A stretch of 5,099 nucleotides of DNA from Bacillota bacterium (GTDB taxonomy: Bacteria > Bacillota > Sulfobacillia > Sulfobacillales > Sulfobacillaceae), in NCBI GenBank assembly GCA_021820675.1, contig JAKADI010000193.1, forward strand, positions 1 to 5,099, read 5' to 3'. The notes under the pieces were generated by a model, which saw only the letters and a list, made by a program, of their open reading frames with translations, did not search any database and was not told the DNA's origin. Below, piece after piece: positions 1-5,099 of the stretch (position 1 is the first letter of the stretch; every line of letters starts with the position of its first letter). The position numbers were made by a program, and so were the translations under genes.

Positions 1-612
1 CGTGAACTCTTTAGCCCCATGTATCGCAAGCGGACTATCGTCATGGCGCTCGTGTTTGGCCTGAATTGTCTGGCCGGCCCGGTCACGACGCTCGGGGTGC
101 CTTATATCCTTCGTTATGGGGGCCTCATGACGGTCCAATCGTCTTTGCTTTTTTCCCTGAGCGTCTACGCCGTGGATCTTTTAGGGGTTTTCACGGGATT
201 TCTGCTCATTGACCGATGGCAACGCCGAAGTCTCGCTTACTTGTCCATTGGTGGTGCGGGAACGTTGGCCGTGGTCATCGGCATTACGGGATTTCACACC
301 GGGTCTTGGCTTATCATTCTTTATCTGCTGTTGGCTTATACGCTGTGGTCCGGTTCAGCCTTGCTGGTGTGGGTGTGGGCTTCGGAATTGTTTCCTACCC
401 GCATTCGCGGAACCGGGCAAGGTTTTTGCAATGCGACGTGTCGGGTGGCCATTGCGGCGAACACCTTTTTGGTACCGATTGGTATCGCAGGGCTGGGGAT
501 TCAAGATGTGATGATTGCCTTTGCGGTGCCACTCTACATTATGCTCGCGCTGGTTGCGAGTAATAGCGTGTTTAATACGACCGGAAAAACATTAGAGGAG
601 ATTGCCGAATAG
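1..612 (+). CDS. MFS transporter, C-terminal half (5'-truncated by window edge)
   Basis: This is the C-terminal 203 residues of a major facilitator superfamily permease, an inner-membrane secondary transporter, probably for a sugar, sugar acid or other organic acid. The frame is open from base 1 and the first residues (RELFSPMYRKRT) align with residues 249-260 of the second MFS protein in this window. About 248 residues therefore lie upstream, and the Met at base 19 is internal. Visible are TM7 to TM12 (hydrophobic stretches at partial residues ~13-35, 46-70, 80-100, 103-125, 146-166, 170-188) and the loop motif ASELFPTRIRGTGQG after TM10. The TM8-TM9 loop reads DRWQRR where the family usually has DRxGRK/R. 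The stop TAG is at 610-612, 34 bp before the next gene, so it is likely co-transcribed with the dehydrogenase. The family call is firm; the substrate cannot be read from the sequence. Confidence 0.93.
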   Translation, partial: RELFSPMYRKRTIVMALVFGLNCLAGPVTTLGVPYILRYGGLMTVQSSLLFSLSVYAVDLLGVFTGFLLIDRWQRRSLAYLSIGGAGTLAVVIGITGFHTGSWLIILYLLLAYTLWSGSALLVWVWASELFPTRIRGTGQGFCNATCRVAIAANTFLVPIGIAGLGIQDVMIAFAVPLYIMLALVASNSVFNTTGKTLEEIAE

Positions 613-629
613 CGGCAGGTCGTAATGAT

Positions 630-636
630 AAGGGGG
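630..636 (+). promoter_or_regulatory. Shine-Dalgarno site that decides the SDR start
   Basis: AAGGGGG lies 10 nt before ATG 647 but only 1 nt before the in-frame ATG 638. The spacing favours 647 as the start of the dehydrogenase gene, adding only three residues (MRE) if 638 were used. The match to the anti-SD is moderate. Confidence 0.5.
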
Positions 637-646
637 CATGCGTGAG

Positions 647-1444
647 ATGACGCAAGAAGTCGCGATCATAACAGGAGCAGCCAGGGGCATTGGACGCGCG
701 ATTGCACAAAACTTGGCAGGAGCGGGATATGCTGTGGTAATCAATGACGTATTAAGTTTGACCGATACGGTCAATGCCCTGACCAGGACCAGTGCGGGAA
801 CAAAAGCCATTGCGATTGAGGGGGATGTTCTGAACGCTTCCATTCGTCAAAAGATGGTGGAAGCGGCTCAAACTGCCGGATCTGTGGCGGCGTTAGTGAA
901 TAACGCGTTTCAAGAGGTCCGTGGTTCCTTTCTGGACCTGTCGGATGACGACTGGATGCATACGTGGTCAGCGACGTTCCAAAGTGCGGTGAGGATGAGC
1001 CGCGCGGTGCTACCTCTGATGCGTGCCCGCAATCAAGGAAGTATTGTTAATGTGTCGTCGGTTCACGCTGTGGGGGCCGGGGAATATTTTGCTCCGTATG
1101 ACACTGCCAAGGCCGCCATGAATGCCTTAACGCGCTCCTTAGCCCTGGAGTTTGGCCCCGATGGAATCCGGGTCAATGCGGTGATGCCCGGGCTGATTAT
1201 TACGGAGCGCAATCGGGAACGCTGGGAAACTCAACCTGATGAATACCAAGCCGTGCAGTGCGCGTATCCTCTGCGGCGGGCTGGTCATCCCGAGGAAGTT
1301 GCCGACGTCGTGGGGTTCTTAGTTTCCGAGGCTGCACGTTTTGTGACCGGGGCGGCGATTCCGGTAGATGGGGGACTCTTGGCGGGGCTGAGCGAGACAA
1401 CGGCATTATGGATGGTGCAGAACCGCGAACAACACGATGTTTAA
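647..1444 (+). CDS. Short-chain dehydrogenase/reductase (SDR), classical type
   Basis: Cytoplasmic NAD(P)-dependent oxidoreductase of 265 residues, the usual length for classical SDRs. Visible are the Rossmann glycine motif TGAARGIG (residues 9-16), an Asp at the end of beta-2 (INDV, D34) that favours NAD(H) over NADP(H), the NNA motif (85-87), and the catalytic Ser138, Tyr151 and Lys155 (YDTAK) with normal spacing. Also present are the PG motif (181-182) and the C-terminal VTGAAIPVDGG block (233-243). Two oddities are seen: the Asn of the N-S-Y-K tetrad is Thr110 (WSATFQ), and NNAG reads NNAF. Placed between a transporter and an acid-sugar dehydratase-like enzyme, it may oxidise a sugar to a lactone or act on a keto-deoxy acid. 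A general alcohol or ketone role cannot be excluded. ATG 647 is preferred by SD spacing; ATG 638 is the alternative. Confidence 0.93.
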   Translation: MTQEVAIITGAARGIGRAIAQNLAGAGYAVVINDVLSLTDTVNALTRTSAGTKAIAIEGDVLNASIRQKMVEAAQTAGSVAALVNNAFQEVRGSFLDLSDDDWMHTWSATFQSAVRMSRAVLPLMRARNQGSIVNVSSVHAVGAGEYFAPYDTAKAAMNALTRSLALEFGPDGIRVNAVMPGLIITERNRERWETQPDEYQAVQCAYPLRRAGHPEEVADVVGFLVSEAARFVTGAAIPVDGGLLAGLSETTALWMVQNREQHDV

Positions 1445-1449
1445 GAAGC

Positions 1450-1458
1450 GAGGTGGGG
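1450..1458 (+). promoter_or_regulatory. Shine-Dalgarno site supporting a TTG start at 1464
   Basis: GAGGTGGGG sits 5 to 7 nt before TTG 1464. It is downstream of ATG 1437, which has no purine-rich site in front of it, so it supports TTG 1464 (or possibly GTG 1470) as the real start. Confidence 0.5.
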
Positions 1459-1463
1459 TGGAT

Positions 1464-2603
1464 TTGATTGTGACGTCGATCCAGACCTATCGGGTGGCCG
1501 TGGCCCATGAGGTCTGGCTATGGGTTGCCGTTCAGACGGACCAAGGCATTGTCGGATGGGGCGAGATGTCGGATAGTGGCGATGACGAGGGCGTGGCCCA
1601 TCGCATAGACCGATGGACTGACAAATTAACGGGTCGAGATCCGCGGATGGTTAGTGCCATCACGGCGACTTTACGGACTCGCCCTTATCCTCGTCAAGCG
1701 GTCAGCCGTTTGGAATCCACGGCGATCAGCGGGATTAACCAAGCGCTGTGGGACATTCTAGGACAAGTTCTGGGGGTGCCTTTGTTCCAATTATGGGGGG
1801 GAACAGAAATCCGCGCGGTGCCCCTTTACGCTAATCTGAACCGGAGCTTGCGTCAACGGCGGAGCCCGGAGGCTTTTCTACAAGCGGCGCAGATAGCGGC
1901 CGATTCCGGCTTTGCTATCGTAAAATGTACGCCGTTTGACGAAATGATTCCACACGACACAGGGGCGGCGTTGTCACCGGGGCTCGAACGGTTACACGCT
2001 GTGGCCCAAGTGATCCCCATGCACGGAATTGCTATCGATTGCCATCAACGTTTCCATCCGACGACGTTGGCTCAATTTTTGGCCACATTGAACCCCTCGG
2101 AGCCCCCATATTGGGTGGAAGATGCGCTGGCGCCCGTGTATTGGCGGGAGAGTGGGCGTTGGCGACAACAATATCCGCATATTCGTTGGGCGAGTGGAGA
2201 GACGGCCAATAGTCTGGAAGAACTGCTCGACCTCTTGGAAAGCCAGAGTGTGGATGTGTTGATGCCCGACGTCAAGCATGTGGGGGGGCTTGAGATGGCG
2301 CAGAGCATCATGGCAGTGGCCCATGCTCGTTCCTGCTGGGTCTCATACCATAATCCCTCAGGGCCCATTGCCACAGCATTTTCGGCTCATCTTTCCGCCC
2401 TCGACACGCGGATGTTGCCGATGGAGTATCCATGGGGTGCGGCCCGTGAACGCGCACAAGCCGTCGAACCGGCCGAGAATATTAGCGAGGGCCTATACCG
2501 TTTACCCATGGGGTCTGGTTTAGGTGTCGTCCCTCGACATGAATTTTTGGCTCAGTATGCATCGCGTTGGCAGCAGGGGGTATGGGTTGCTTTAAAAGGT
2601 TAG
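1464..2603 (+). CDS. Enolase-superfamily enzyme, mandelate racemase subgroup; probable acid-sugar dehydratase
   Basis: Cytoplasmic Mg2+-dependent enzyme of 379 residues, a typical length for the MR/MLE family. The N-terminal capping domain starts MIVTSIQTYRVAV and carries TDQGIVGWGE (25-34), a standard family signature. In the barrel, the putative metal ligands are D192, E219 (WVEDAL) and E246 (SGET). D192-x-H194-x-R196 resembles the DxHxR segment of galactonate/gluconate-type dehydratases. The His-Asp dyad is D269 (MPDVKHVGG) and H296 (YHNPSGPIATA), with E321 in the MR Glu317-like position. The beta-2 KxK motif reads K154-C-T156, so the second Lys needed for mandelate racemisation is absent, which favours dehydration of an aldonate or uronate. 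A lactone cycloisomerase is another possibility. TTG 1464 is chosen by SD spacing and family N-terminus; ATG 1437 would add nine residues and overlap the SDR gene by 8 bp. Confidence 0.9.
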   Translation: MIVTSIQTYRVAVAHEVWLWVAVQTDQGIVGWGEMSDSGDDEGVAHRIDRWTDKLTGRDPRMVSAITATLRTRPYPRQAVSRLESTAISGINQALWDILGQVLGVPLFQLWGGTEIRAVPLYANLNRSLRQRRSPEAFLQAAQIAADSGFAIVKCTPFDEMIPHDTGAALSPGLERLHAVAQVIPMHGIAIDCHQRFHPTTLAQFLATLNPSEPPYWVEDALAPVYWRESGRWRQQYPHIRWASGETANSLEELLDLLESQSVDVLMPDVKHVGGLEMAQSIMAVAHARSCWVSYHNPSGPIATAFSAHLSALDTRMLPMEYPWGAARERAQAVEPAENISEGLYRLPMGSGLGVVPRHEFLAQYASRWQQGVWVALKG

Positions 2604-2617
2604 CGCATTCCGTAATT

Positions 2618-2626
2618 AGAGGAGGG
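2618..2626 (+). promoter_or_regulatory. Strong Shine-Dalgarno site of the metallo-hydrolase gene
   Basis: AGAGGAGGG ends 5 nt before ATG 2632. It is the best match to the Bacillota anti-SD in the window and suggests this gene is well translated within the operon. Confidence 0.75.
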
Positions 2627-2631
2627 TCACT

Positions 2632-3420
2632 ATGTATCAAATCGAATGGCTAGCGATTGGTCAAACTCAAGTGCCGGCCCAGATTCTTTTTCATTTAGGT
2701 CCCAGCGACCGTCTGTTGCCAGTTACTGCCTATGCCATGCTCCTGACGGGACCGGATGGACGCTATCACCTCGTCGATACCGGTGTGCGTTCGACCGCAG
2801 AAATTAATGCCGGCCGGCCTGCGGAACGTCACTGGTCGGTTGATCCCGATAAGACGCTGTTGCGCCAATTGGCACAGCGCGGTATTGCCCCCGAAGCGGT
2901 GGCTACGGTGATCTTAACTCATCTTCATTATGACCACTGCTCTCAAGTGCCCCTTTTTCCTCAGGCCGATCTTGTTCTCAGTCTTCGGGAGTGGCTGTCG
3001 GTGGTGGCGCCCCAAGACCCCGAACTTTTACGGTTTACACGCTACCCGCGCGATGTCTACGCATGGATGGTGGATAAGGGATGGCCTCGGCTTCGGCTTG
3101 TAGAGGATGGCGAGGAAGTGTTGCCGGGGATGGTGGCTTGGGTTTTAGGCGGTCACACCCCCGGTAGCACGGCTTACCGGGTAGACACCGCCGCGGGAGC
3201 GGTGGTCCTCGCCGGTGACTTTGTGAATACGTATACGAATTGGAACGCGGGCCATCCGCCCGGACTCTTGGTGTCCCTTGAGGAGTGGTACCGCGGGTAT
3301 CGCCGACTGCGGCATGCGGATGCGCTGATCATTCCCTCCCATGATCCGGCCGTCATGGCACGATACCCTGACGGGGTTATCATTCCCGGCGAAGTCGAGA
3401 ATGCGCCTAGAGAGGAGTGA
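2632..3420 (+). CDS. Metallo-beta-lactamase-fold hydrolase, N-acyl homoserine lactonase-type
   Basis: A 262-residue, probably cytoplasmic (no signal peptide), dizinc hydrolase. All ligands of the AHL-lactonase-like subgroup are in place: H97-x-H99-x-D101-H102 (THLHYDHC), H175 (GGHTPG), D196 (LAGDF) and H237 (IIPSHDP). The early LVDTG (47-51) is the usual beta-strand turn of the fold. This order and spacing match AiiA-like lactonases better than glyoxalase II or true beta-lactamases. Known members open the ring of acyl-homoserine lactones, but the family is promiscuous toward lactones. Between an acid-sugar dehydratase-like gene (28 bp upstream) and an MFS transporter (4 bp downstream), a role in opening a sugar lactone made by the SDR is a reasonable inference. 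Quorum-signal hydrolysis remains possible. The family assignment is firm, the substrate unknown. Confidence 0.92.
   Translation: MYQIEWLAIGQTQVPAQILFHLGPSDRLLPVTAYAMLLTGPDGRYHLVDTGVRSTAEINAGRPAERHWSVDPDKTLLRQLAQRGIAPEAVATVILTHLHYDHCSQVPLFPQADLVLSLREWLSVVAPQDPELLRFTRYPRDVYAWMVDKGWPRLRLVEDGEEVLPGMVAWVLGGHTPGSTAYRVDTAAGAVVLAGDFVNTYTNWNAGHPPGLLVSLEEWYRGYRRLRHADALIIPSHDPAVMARYPDGVIIPGEVENAPREE
3411..3417 (+). promoter_or_regulatory. Shine-Dalgarno site inside the end of the hydrolase gene
   Basis: AGAGGAG overlaps the last sense codons of the hydrolase gene and lies 7 nt before ATG 3425. It fixes the MFS start there and implies that translation of the two genes is coupled. Confidence 0.7.
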
Positions 3421-3424
3421 TGGC

Positions 3425-4780
3425 ATGGGTTCGGAGACTTCCTCGTCCGGCATTGAGCAATTGGATGTCAAGCCCATGTCCAGTCTGCAACGCCGCGCGG
3501 TGATTTTAGTGGCTCTAGGGGAATTTGTCGATGGCTATGATCTTTTAGTGATTGGCGCGGCTTTAATCGTTTTAAAACCTGCATTTCACTTGAGTGCGGC
3601 GGACACCGGATTGTTGGGGGCCGCCTCGTTCTTAGGGGCCATGATCGGACTGGTGATTTTTGGGGATTTGTCTGACCGCGTGGGGCGACGCGCCATCTTC
3701 GTGATCAACCTCCTGTTCTTTGTGGTGTTTTCGGTTGTCTCCGCGTTTATAGGCAATACGGTGGAACTTTTTATTGCCCGGTTTCTCGTGGGGGTGGGCA
3801 TTGGTATGGACATTCCGACGAGCACCGCGTATTTGGCCGAAGTTGCACCGAAAAAAACCCGGGGGGCCATTTTAGGAGCGCTCCCTCAAATCACTTGGGT
3901 CCTGGGTGCACTCGTATCAACGTTAGTGGCCATTCCCCTCGTCTCAGGATTGGGTATTAATGCCTGGCGATGGATGTTTGGCTTGGCGGCTATTCCCGCT
4001 TTGTTCGTGTTATTGGGTCGCCAACTTCTCCCCGAGTCGCCGCGCTGGCTCCTCTCTCAAGGTCGGGAGGCAGACGCCCAACGCGTCCTCAAGAGCTTTG
4101 GCATAGAAAGTTCGGGGCCATTGGCGCACGAGGCGGGGGTTGAGAGAACCCTGCGGCGGGCCGGATATGCAGAGATCTTACGGCCACCTTATCGCGGCCG
4201 AACGTGGGTAGTGTCGTTGATATTCTTTTTGAATTGCTTGTCCGGGCCTATTGCCACGGTCGCCACACCGTACATTCTCCGCTACGCGGGGGCTCTATCG
4301 GTTCATCAATCCTTGCTATTTAGCGGATGGGTGTGGGTTACGGATTTGGCCGGAGCCATGGGGAGTTTCTTGTTGATCGACCGGATTGGACGAAAAAACC
4401 TGACGTATCTATCTTTAATTCCTGGCGGGGTACTGGCCGTATTAATGGGAATTTTTGCCTCACATAATCCGATGGCCTTAATTGTGCTGTTTTTCTTGTT
4501 TGGCTTCTTCAATTGGCTAGGGGCTCCGGCCTTGCAATGGGCATGGTCTAGTGAATTGTTTCCCACGCCGCTACGCGGGAAATCCCAAGGGTTTTGCAAC
4601 GGGTGGTGCCGATTTGCCATCGCTCTGAATATCTTTTTGGTGCCTATTGCTTTAGCAACGATCGGCTTTCGTAGTTTGTTGATAGTCTTATCGATTCCCT
4701 TATTTCTTTATGCCGTGATTGTGTGGCGTCACGACTTTTTCGATAGTGGACGCCGGGCTCTCGAAGTCGTATCAAAATAA
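3425..4780 (+). CDS. MFS transporter, sugar porter / organic acid:H+ symporter type
   Basis: A complete 451-residue inner-membrane permease with 12 predicted TM helices in two bundles and a central cytoplasmic loop at ~210-255. Motifs in order: FVDGYDLLVIG in TM1 (34-44), typical of sugar and aromatic/organic acid symporters; motif A GDLSDRVGRR (80-89); RFLVGVGIG (119-127) with YLAEVAPKKTRG (136-147); PESPRWLL (203-210) after TM6; DRIGRK (319-324); and SSELFPTPLRG (375-385). It begins 4 bp after the hydrolase stop with a good SD, so the two are probably translationally coupled. Its C-terminal half is close to the truncated MFS at the left edge: 40 of 74 residues match over one hand-aligned stretch (residues 270-343 here). 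An in-frame ATG at 3341 would overlap the hydrolase by 80 bp and is not preferred. Substrate is inferred from context only: probably the sugar or sugar acid handled by the neighbouring enzymes. Confidence 0.94.
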   Translation: MGSETSSSGIEQLDVKPMSSLQRRAVILVALGEFVDGYDLLVIGAALIVLKPAFHLSAADTGLLGAASFLGAMIGLVIFGDLSDRVGRRAIFVINLLFFVVFSVVSAFIGNTVELFIARFLVGVGIGMDIPTSTAYLAEVAPKKTRGAILGALPQITWVLGALVSTLVAIPLVSGLGINAWRWMFGLAAIPALFVLLGRQLLPESPRWLLSQGREADAQRVLKSFGIESSGPLAHEAGVERTLRRAGYAEILRPPYRGRTWVVSLIFFLNCLSGPIATVATPYILRYAGALSVHQSLLFSGWVWVTDLAGAMGSFLLIDRIGRKNLTYLSLIPGGVLAVLMGIFASHNPMALIVLFFLFGFFNWLGAPALQWAWSSELFPTPLRGKSQGFCNGWCRFAIALNIFLVPIALATIGFRSLLIVLSIPLFLYAVIVWRHDFFDSGRRALEVVSK

Positions 4781-4810
4781 ACTTAAGACGGCGTCGCGTG
4801 GGGGCAGTTT

Positions 4811-4831
4811 GGCCGCCAATCGCGGGCGGTC
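4811..4831 (+). other. GC-rich stem-loop downstream of the MFS gene
   Basis: GGCCGCC (4811-4817) can pair with GGCGGTC (4825-4831), a 7-bp stem with one G-U pair and a 7-nt loop. No T-run follows, so it does not look like an intrinsic terminator. It may stabilise the 3' end of the upstream message, be part of a regulatory site, or be chance in GC-rich DNA. Confidence 0.3.
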
Positions 4832-4967
4832 GCTATCCCGTAGAGATCCTGCCGTCCAATAATGTGGCAAGCTCTGATGGGTGGCGGGGCGCTGTGGGAT
4901 TCGAAGTGGACAGAGAACACATCGTATACCGAAACAGAGGACTTCTAGGAAAGCTGGGAATGATGAC

Positions 4968-4974
4968 GGAGGAG
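4968..4974 (+). promoter_or_regulatory. Shine-Dalgarno site for the right-edge gene
   Basis: GGAGGAG lies 6 nt before GTG 4981, the ideal spacing, but directly abuts the in-frame ATG 4975. A second purine-rich stretch, AGGAAAG (4947-4953), is 6 nt before the in-frame ATG 4960, so that start is also possible. Confidence 0.55.
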
Positions 4975-4980
4975 ATGTCA

Positions 4981-5099
4981 GTGCGAGTATCCACAATCCG
5001 CGTGCGATTTTTTCGCTATCAACCGGAGACACCGTTAGTCAGCAGTTTAGGCCGACAGTCGCGACGGTTGATGTGTTTGATAGAGGTGGTCACCGAAGA
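4981..5099 (+). CDS. Probable enolase-superfamily (MR/MLE) enzyme, N-terminus only (3'-truncated by window edge)
   Basis: Only about 39 residues are visible. They begin MRVSTIRVRFFRYQPETPL (GTG read as Met) and end with LIEVVTE at the window edge. This matches the layout of the enolase-superfamily capping domain: a first beta-strand of the MKITxIxTxxF type, a proline-containing turn, then a strand ending in xVEVxTDxG. The MR/MLE protein encoded earlier in this window has the same plan (MIVTSIQTYR, then VAVQTDQG). It would be a second acid-sugar dehydratase, racemase or cycloisomerase following the second transporter. No catalytic residue is inside the window, so the call rests on the N-terminal pattern and context. 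GTG 4981 is chosen by SD spacing; ATG 4960, 4963 and 4975 are in-frame alternatives adding 2 to 7 residues. Confidence 0.6.
   Translation, partial: MRVSTIRVRFFRYQPETPLVSSLGRQSRRLMCLIEVVTE

Larger units (their letters stand above)
4781..4980 (+). other. Intergenic region, the only sizeable gap in the cluster
   Basis: About 200 bp between the MFS stop and the next probable start, compared with 4 to 34 bp between all other genes. It holds a GC-rich hairpin (4811-4831) and the SD site of the next gene. I found no -35/-10 pair good enough to call a promoter. Reading frame 1 is open across the whole gap and runs into the downstream gene, but without a well-placed early start. The length suggests a transcription-unit boundary or a control region. 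Confidence 0.5.

Noticed and set aside
19..612. ATG at 19 as the true start of the first MFS gene
   Set aside because: The frame is open to base 1 and the six residues before the Met align with the paralogue's central loop, so the gene is simply cut by the window edge.
3341..3424. ATG 3341 as start of the second MFS gene
   Set aside because: It would overlap the hydrolase gene by 80 bp, has no good SD and gives an atypical N-terminus; ATG 3425 has a clear SD at 7 nt.
3145..3477. Long open frames on the minus strand opposite the hydrolase and other genes
   Set aside because: They lie opposite well-supported family genes, show no recognisable motifs and look like antisense shadows.
4811..4831. 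Intrinsic terminator after the second MFS gene
   Set aside because: The stem-loop is plausible but is followed by GCTATCCCG rather than a T-run.
4809..4837. Promoter with TTGGCC and GCTATC, or one using TGGACA (4907) and TATACC (4925)
   Set aside because: In the first pair the -10 is poor; in the second the spacer is only 12 bp. Neither meets a reasonable sigma-70-type consensus.
1..5099. Mobile element, CRISPR array, tRNA or rRNA
   Set aside because: No transposase, terminal inverted repeats, regularly spaced repeats or RNA-gene signatures were seen; nearly all the sequence is explained by metabolic genes.

Overview
The window is a tightly packed, single-strand (+) catabolic gene cluster from a bacterium. 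The coding regions mix G/C- and A/T-ending codons, so GC is moderate (roughly mid-50s percent by eye). Strong purine-rich Shine-Dalgarno sites precede several genes, and one gene probably uses TTG and another GTG as start. This suggests a moderate-GC Bacillota-like organism, perhaps a Sulfobacillus/Alicyclobacillus-type lineage. That placement is an inference from style, not from a marker gene.

Layout, left to right: (1) the C-terminal half of an MFS transporter, cut by the left edge (1-612); (2) a classical short-chain dehydrogenase/reductase (647-1444); (3) an enolase-superfamily enzyme of the mandelate racemase subgroup with the signature of acid-sugar dehydratases (1464-2603); (4) a metallo-beta-lactamase-fold hydrolase of the N-acyl homoserine lactonase type (2632-3420); (5) a complete second MFS transporter, clearly paralogous to the first (3425-4780); (6) after a gap of about 200 bp, the start of what looks like a second enolase-superfamily enzyme, cut by the right edge (about 4981 onward). 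Gaps between genes 1 to 5 are only 4 to 34 bp, so they probably form one operon. The gap at 4781-4980 is the only real break.

The enzyme set fits a non-phosphorylative sugar or sugar-acid pathway. A transporter would bring in the substrate, the dehydrogenase could oxidise a sugar to a lactone (or act on a later keto-acid), the metallo-hydrolase could open the lactone, and the enolase-superfamily enzyme could dehydrate the aldonate to a 2-keto-3-deoxy acid. The individual family assignments are well supported by motifs. The pathway and substrate are inference. The unusual points are an AHL-lactonase-type protein in the position usually held by a sugar lactonase, the alternation of transporter and enolase-superfamily genes twice in a row, and a dehydrogenase that lacks the usual catalytic-tetrad Asn. 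No RNA genes, mobile elements, CRISPR arrays or clear intrinsic terminators were seen.
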